A stretch of 64,000 nt of DNA from the NCBI RefSeq assembly GCF_002967715.1, contig NZ_PUIA01000037.1:62001-126000 (forward strand). The letters are read 5' to 3'. Of the stretch, positions 59,491 through 64,000 are shown in pieces (the stretch's first letter is position 1; each line of letters begins with the position of its first letter). The notes beneath the pieces were generated by a model. It saw only the letters and a program-made list of their open reading frames with translations. It was not told where the DNA came from and made no database searches. The DNA comes from Blastopirellula marina (lineage in GTDB: Bacteria > Planctomycetota > Planctomycetia > Pirellulales > Pirellulaceae). The position numbers and the translations under genes are program-made.

Positions 59491-60702
59491 CTAAACCATG
59501 ACGGCGGACACAAATTGTCCAGCTTCGTACTGGGTGTTAGCCTCGAAGCAGGCGAGTGCATTGGCTTGGGATAGTGTGGCCAGGTCTGCTGATCCTTTCC
59601 AGTTGAGCGGCGCAATCGTCGCTCCGCCGCCATCTTTGCGGCTGGCGTATGCAGGGAAGAAGACCGGACGATTGCCGGGATTCACAAAATCACGCGTCAG
59701 CAAGAAGCCAGAAACGAATGGGGAAACATGGCTTCGACCCATTAACTCATTCAGCGCCGTCCGGACAAACAAGTGGAAACAAACCAGGCTACTGGCCGGA
59801 TTGCCTGGTAGACCGAAGACGAGAGTCGGGTTGTCGGAACCTCCCTGTTTACCAAACCAGAGTGGCTTCCCCGGCTTAAGGTGCACCTTATGGAAGACCT
59901 TCTCGACCCCCTGCTCTTCCAGCAGCACGGGACCAAAATCTTTCACACCGACAGACATTCCGCCAGAGATCAGCAGAACATCCGCTTGAAGACCTTCTTT
60001 GATCGCTTCAGAAAGTTCGTCCCGATTGTCACGAACGATGCCCAACTGTTTGACCTCTGCCCCGCACTCGATCGCCATAGCTTCGAGCATGGGACCATTG
60101 GTATTGCGGATTTGACCGGGACCGGGCTCGATGCTGGGGCCAACCAGTTCATCTCCGGTCGAGATGATGGCGACCGTGGGACGGCGATGAACGAGTGCTT
60201 TGGCTCCGGCCAGGTCGGCCAGAATACCGACTTCCACTGGACGAATGACCGAACCTGCGGGAATCACGACCTGCCCCTTGGTTAACAGGCCTCCCTGCTT
60301 CAGCACGTGACTCCCGTGCTTTACTCGCTGCAGGATCTGCACACGATCGACATTCTCGGAGTCGATTTGCGTGTCTTCGACCATGATGACCGAATCGGCA
60401 CCCGGCGGCAGCGGTGCACCGGTCATGATGCGTGCTGCCTGGCCCGATTCCAGGACTTCGTTGGCCGTATTTCCAGCCGTAATCTCTTCCACGATTTCAA
60501 GATTGACGTTACCGCAGTCCGTGTCGGCGGCAATTACGGCAAAGCCATCCATCATGGCTTTGTCGAACGCCGGGGACTCGACCGGACTGATCAAGTCTTC
60601 GGCGAGAGCCATTCCCATAGCCTCTATCGCAGGGCACTCTTTCGTAGGTAGACGAAACGCGTGGCGAGAAACTTCTTCGAGTGCCTCGGTGACGGATAGC
60701 AT
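59491..60702 (-). CDS. moeA: Molybdopterin molybdotransferase MoeA
   Basis: 403 aa. MoeA inserts molybdate into molybdopterin. Family features: SPVESPAFDKAMMDGFAV (about 36-53, the P-x-x-D-x-S-A-M-D-G-x-A region with Lys/Ala variants), TGAPLPPGADSVIMVEDT, the mid-domain ISTGDELV, the nucleotide-like ISGGMSVG and the GLPGNPASSLVCFHLFV motif. ATG at 60702 preceded by AAAGGAG. The gene lies 12 bp after pabA on the same strand, an unusual pairing. No other Moco genes are seen in the window. Confidence 0.95.
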   Translation of the reverse strand: MLSVTEALEEVSRHAFRLPTKECPAIEAMGMALAEDLISPVESPAFDKAMMDGFAVIAADTDCGNVNLEIVEEITAGNTANEVLESGQAARIMTGAPLPPGADSVIMVEDTQIDSENVDRVQILQRVKHGSHVLKQGGLLTKGQVVIPAGSVIRPVEVGILADLAGAKALVHRRPTVAIISTGDELVGPSIEPGPGQIRNTNGPMLEAMAIECGAEVKQLGIVRDNRDELSEAIKEGLQADVLLISGGMSVGVKDFGPVLLEEQGVEKVFHKVHLKPGKPLWFGKQGGSDNPTLVFGLPGNPASSLVCFHLFVRTALNELMGRSHVSPFVSGFLLTRDFVNPGNRPVFFPAYASRKDGGGATIAPLNWKGSADLATLSQANALACFEANTQYEAGQFVSAVMV

Positions 60703-60714
60703 GGGTGAACTCCT

Positions 60715-61314
60715 TTAGGGACTCGTGGCGGGTTGAATCTCCAGAAAGCGCTTCAGCATGTCCGTCCCGGTTTCGCTGAGAAAGCTTTCCGGGTGGAATT
60801 GCAGACCCAATAAGGGCAGCGACTTGTGGCGAATCGACATGATTTCCTTCTCACCGTTGGGCATCACGCTCCAAGCGGCAACCTCAAAATCATCTGGCAA
60901 GGTATCCGGCTTAATCACCAGGCTATGATAGCGCGTGGCAATGAAAGGATTGGGCATCCCTTCAAACAGCCCCTTCCCGTCGTGATAGATCTCGTCGGTC
61001 TTGCCGTGCATGAGCCGCTGGGCACGTACGATCGTTCCGCCAAAGGCCTGCCCCATCGATTGATGTCCCAAGCAAACCCCGAGGATCGGCAGCTTTTCGG
61101 CGAAGTACTTGATCGCTTCGACAGAAATGCCCGCTTCGTTAGGGGTACACGGACCCGGAGAAACGATCAGGTGCGTCGGAGCGAGTTTTTCAATGGTCGC
61201 ACAGTCGATCTGATCATTTCGATAGACCTGAAGATCCAGGGTCGGATCAATCTCCCCTAGCCGCTGTACGAGGTTATAAGTGAACGAATCGTAGTTGTCG
61301 ATCAACAGAATCAT
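60715..61314 (-). CDS. pabA: Aminodeoxychorismate/anthranilate synthase glutamine amidotransferase
   Basis: 199 aa class I glutaminase subunit. Triad: Cys81 in GVCLGHQSMGQAFGG, His174 and Glu176 in FHPES. The start ILLIDNYDSFTYNLVQ is characteristic of PabA/TrpG. It supplies ammonia to PabB or TrpE for folate or tryptophan synthesis; sequence alone cannot separate the two roles, and many bacteria use one protein for both. ATG at 61314. Upstream, 117 bp away, is the repeat protein at 61432; downstream is moeA with a 12-bp gap. Confidence 0.92.
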   Translation of the reverse strand: MILLIDNYDSFTYNLVQRLGEIDPTLDLQVYRNDQIDCATIEKLAPTHLIVSPGPCTPNEAGISVEAIKYFAEKLPILGVCLGHQSMGQAFGGTIVRAQRLMHGKTDEIYHDGKGLFEGMPNPFIATRYHSLVIKPDTLPDDFEVAAWSVMPNGEKEIMSIRHKSLPLLGLQFHPESFLSETGTDMLKRFLEIQPATSP

Positions 61315-61431
61315 GCGTGTTATCAGCGGGGCTGGTCGTGCTTTTCGGGGATAGATGTATTCTTCCTTAATCCGCCGTAGGGGACAATATCGGACACAAA
61401 AGAGTTCACACCTTCGACGATCCGCAGGGGA

Positions 61432-62265
61432 TTACGATTCAGAGGAATCGCTCTGAGAATCTGGGTTAGAGCCCGTTGGCTTGCCGCCGTCTTTATTTTT
61501 CTGGGCCCGGGCCATGGCCAGAATGTCCGCCGTACTCGGCTTGTTAGGGGGATTTTCCCCGGTGGGTGCTTTAGATTGGGCTGGCTTGGTTTGCTTCTCA
61601 TCTCGCAGCAGCGCCAGCTTTTCGGCCGTCGAGAGCTCTTGTTCCCCTTGAGGAGAAGGAGCTTCTTTTTTCGTCTCGGCCGACTTGTTACCGCGGGCCA
61701 TAGCCAGAATATCAGCAGTGCTCGGTTTCTTCTTTTCCGTCGTATCGCTCGTCGAAGCGGCTTTCTTTTCCCCGCGAAGCAGGGCTAGCTTCTCGGCTGT
61801 GGAAATCGCCTGATCTGTCTGCTCTTCTTCGGCAGGCTTCTTTTTGCCACGAGCGGCGGCCAGGATATCTGCCGTACTTTGCTTCTTGGGATTCGTCTCG
61901 GCGGGCTTCTTTCCGCGAGCCATAGCCAGAATGTCGGCCGTGCTGGCCCCAGAGACGGACTTGTTTGGGGTCTTGGCCGAGGGCTTCTCAGGCGTTGCGT
62001 CGTTGGCCGCGACCTTCTTGCCCGGTGCCTTTTCCGAAACGGTTTCCGGTGGGCGATCGACGATCTTGAGGTAGTCGATATCGATGTCGTACCACGAGAT
62101 GTCAGTCGTACCGAGGAATTCCACCAGCGCTCGACCGCTCATGTTGACGGTCCGGACGATGCCTGTTCGTCCTTCGAATCGCTTCAATTCCGGAACCATG
62201 TGAGCGATGGTAACGTACTTGTCCGTGTACTCCTGTTTGAGCTTTTCGATATGCTGAAAGACCAT
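61432..62265 (-). CDS. Protein with six STADILAMAR/STAEKLALLR repeats
   Basis: 277 aa. The N-terminal 70 residues look like a KOW/SH3-like small barrel (GRTGIVRTVNMSGRALVEFL, WYDIDIDYLKIV). Six copies of a 10-residue motif follow on Lys/Glu/Pro/Thr-rich linkers: STADILAMAR at 108-117, STADILAAAR at 130-139, STAEKLALLR at 155-164, STADILAMAR at 182-191, STAEKLALLR at 212-221 and STADILAMAR at 244-253. The two variants, D-I-L-A-(M/A)-A-R and E-K-L-A-L-L-R, are both amphipathic helices and likely bind a partner or each other. No signal peptide, so cytoplasmic. I do not recognise the family; it is on the same strand as pabA. Confidence 0.8.
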   Translation of the reverse strand: MVFQHIEKLKQEYTDKYVTIAHMVPELKRFEGRTGIVRTVNMSGRALVEFLGTTDISWYDIDIDYLKIVDRPPETVSEKAPGKKVAANDATPEKPSAKTPNKSVSGASTADILAMARGKKPAETNPKKQSTADILAAARGKKKPAEEEQTDQAISTAEKLALLRGEKKAASTSDTTEKKKPSTADILAMARGNKSAETKKEAPSPQGEQELSTAEKLALLRDEKQTKPAQSKAPTGENPPNKPSTADILAMARAQKNKDGGKPTGSNPDSQSDSSES

Positions 62266-62365
62266 ACGCGGCTCAGAATGCAGCTACCTGGAAATAGGAA
62301 TCCGGCGAACTCGGTCACCCTTTCCATCATAGAGAATGCCCATGGCCGCGGGAAGTGAACCGCGG

Positions 62366-64000
62366 CTATCGCGAGATCGTATTGTCGCCGAGCGATTCGC
62401 GGATTTTCTGAGCGGATGCCGTGTATTGGGCACTCTTCTGAGCATTGCCCAGTTCGCGATACATCTCGGCCAGGTTGTCTAGCGGCACGATCAGTTTCTT
62501 CTGCAAGGCCGCGTTCTGGCCGGTAGCCGCTTCGATCAAGGATTTCCCTTGCTCGGTCAAGGCAATTCCTTGCTCGCGATTTCCGACCGACCAGAATGAG
62601 ACACCCATACTCACAAGCGACTCGCCCCGGCGGTCGAGCATGATACTTTGCAGGGATGGATCGGTAAGGTGATTCATGGCCATTTCGTACCAACCAACTG
62701 CCGCGGCATGATCTTGTTTCTGGACCGCACAAATGGCTCCGGCTCGAAAATAAAGATTCCCGAGCAGGAGATGATCAGCAATCCCGACCTCGCGGCCGGC
62801 TAAACCACCCTTGAGAAATGCTTTCGCTTGTTCAGCTAGTTTCAAAGCTGAGTCATGCTGGTCGCGCGCGTGCTCAATGAAGACGGCCTGCGACAAGGCC
62901 TGACCCGTTTCCCATTCGAGAGCTCGGTGGAAGAAAGGATCGTCCGTCTTGCTGAGTAGCTCACGATATTGCCCGATGATTTGATCGATCGCATCGCCTG
63001 GATCGAAGGGAGCATTGTAAAAGCTGCGGGCCATCAACGATTTGGTGAGCCAGGCCATGCGAAGCTCGCCGGTGGCCTGTTCGTTGGTGACCATGTCGTC
63101 TATGTAAACCTTGGATCGTAGAAGCCACTGATTGATGGTCTGTTCTTTCTTTTCCCAATCACCGGTGGCGATATCGATTGCCAGGGCCATATGCGCGTCG
63201 ACGAGCACCTGCTTGGCGGCACGTCGAACGTCTTGATTGGTGTCGTTGACCAGCGGGGAGGCGATCTCGATCGCTTTGACGTGGTGTTGGACCGCTTCAC
63301 GATTCTTCTGCGGTCCTGCCATCTGCAGTAAATCGCCCCACTGGCAGTGGGCCTTCGCTCGAACGTGATTGGCGACGGTCACATCTTCTGCGATTTGTTG
63401 CGTGTTCTGGATACCGCTGGCCAGGTTGCCTTGAACGACGATTAGAAGAGTCCGGTGCAGTCGATGTTCGGCGGAAGAGCCAACGCCTGAAGTCGCTTTT
63501 CTGGCGGCTTCAAAAGCTTCCGTATCACGCCCCAGTCGATGCAAGATCAACGAGGTTTGGTACCACGCTTCTGCGGAATAGGGTTCTTGGGCGATCGCCA
63601 ATTGGTAGTCGTTCAAGCGGTCACGGAAATCGAGAGGTGAACGATTGCTTGCCCGGATCATGAACGATTCCGCGGAGGGAGTTTGAACGATGATTCGATC
63701 GACCTCCAGGGGACTACCTTCGGCGGCCTGGGGAATCAGAATGCCACGCTCTGGGTAGATCTTGCCCAGGTGACGTCCCGATGGATCGCGTACGGCGGCA
63801 GGTTCGATTTTTGTCAGATCAAACTTCTGTTCGACCAGTTCAAGCGACATTGACTTGGCAGGAATGAGAAACACAGAGACGATCTGATCCTTCTCGACCG
63901 CGATTTCAACTTTCGCGAAATCCCCTTGTTGTTCGTATAGCCGAACATGTTTGTCTTGATCGATCCGACGCGTCTGAGCAGGTTTGCCCCACTGACTTTC
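62366..64000 (-). CDS. TPR repeat protein, 5' partial
   Basis: The frame stays open from the GTG at 63874 to the window edge, so the N-terminus lies beyond 64000. About 544 codons are visible. The first part (bases 63700-64000) is a beta-rich region (VRLYEQQGDFAKVEIAVEKD). Next comes a helical TPR array: YQLAIAQEPYSAEAWYQTSL, ILHRLGRDTEAFEAARKA, RAKAHCQWGDLLQMAG, AVGWYEMAMNHL and LVSMGVSFWSVGNREQGIAL, and C-terminal LAEMYRELGNAQKSAQYTAS. Proteins of this kind in planctomycetes often carry an N-terminal Ser/Thr kinase domain, but that part is not in the window. Likely scaffold or signalling protein; function unknown. Confidence 0.8.
   Translation of the reverse strand, partial: ESQWGKPAQTRRIDQDKHVRLYEQQGDFAKVEIAVEKDQIVSVFLIPAKSMSLELVEQKFDLTKIEPAAVRDPSGRHLGKIYPERGILIPQAAEGSPLEVDRIIVQTPSAESFMIRASNRSPLDFRDRLNDYQLAIAQEPYSAEAWYQTSLILHRLGRDTEAFEAARKATSGVGSSAEHRLHRTLLIVVQGNLASGIQNTQQIAEDVTVANHVRAKAHCQWGDLLQMAGPQKNREAVQHHVKAIEIASPLVNDTNQDVRRAAKQVLVDAHMALAIDIATGDWEKKEQTINQWLLRSKVYIDDMVTNEQATGELRMAWLTKSLMARSFYNAPFDPGDAIDQIIGQYRELLSKTDDPFFHRALEWETGQALSQAVFIEHARDQHDSALKLAEQAKAFLKGGLAGREVGIADHLLLGNLYFRAGAICAVQKQDHAAAVGWYEMAMNHLTDPSLQSIMLDRRGESLVSMGVSFWSVGNREQGIALTEQGKSLIEAATGQNAALQKKLIVPLDNLAEMYRELGNAQKSAQYTASAQKIRESLGDNTISR

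Overview
The window looks like a chromosomal segment from a planctomycete of the Pirellulales, close to Blastopirellula/Bremerella. This is an inference from gene content: two DUF1559 prepilin-like proteins, a DUF1080 hydrolase, Tat-exported Gfo/Idh and intradiol-dioxygenase proteins, RRRW-type leucine-rich proteins, a Tyr/Thr/Val-rich repeat protein, many GTG/TTG starts, and a GC content I judge by eye to be in the mid-50s percent. No tRNA, rRNA, transposase, CRISPR array or prophage is visible.

Left part (1-15 kb): a 5'-truncated repeat protein, a nucleoside hydrolase, an OB-fold secreted protein, then a replication cluster on the minus strand, dnaA - dnaN - dciA (DUF721) - gyrB, with recF absent. 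The 425 bp between dnaA and dnaN carry what looks like the replication origin: an AT-rich stretch, a TAG-trio repeat, a GC-rich spacer and several DnaA-box-like 9-mers. Upstream of dnaA a DnaA box sits inside a probable dnaA promoter. Then follow a TPR protein, a cysteine desulfurase coupled to a membrane TPR protein, a two-domain universal stress protein and a DUF3592 pair.

Middle part (15-44 kb): mostly envelope and secreted proteins. These are a large membrane protein, a DHFR-like reductase, a TolC-family lipoprotein, Tat-exported proteins, a cupin and a DoxX protein, a decayed sulfatase remnant, an intradiol dioxygenase next to an EF-hand protein, two DUF1559/lipoprotein pairs, a GT39-type glycosyltransferase, an SPFH/Band 7 operon, three tandem leucine-rich-like paralogues, a PAAR protein with a downstream partner, a CNNM/CorC transporter, a two-gene ABC exporter and a glycine-rich RRM protein.

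Right part (44-64 kb): two further leucine-rich-related membrane proteins, an esterase, a lipid kinase, a DUF1080 protein, two low-complexity secreted proteins, a FixJ-type response regulator, a coiled-coil membrane protein overlapped by a 51-codon membrane-protein gene, lnt, a SnoaL-like protein, a moeA-pabA-repeat protein run, and a 5'-truncated TPR protein at the right edge.

The observations I consider most worth checking are the putative origin with DnaA-trio architecture, the PAAR module, the STADILAMAR repeat protein, the pre-LRR module shared by five proteins, the three-frame sulfatase remnant, and several tiny genes supported by strong Shine-Dalgarno sequences.
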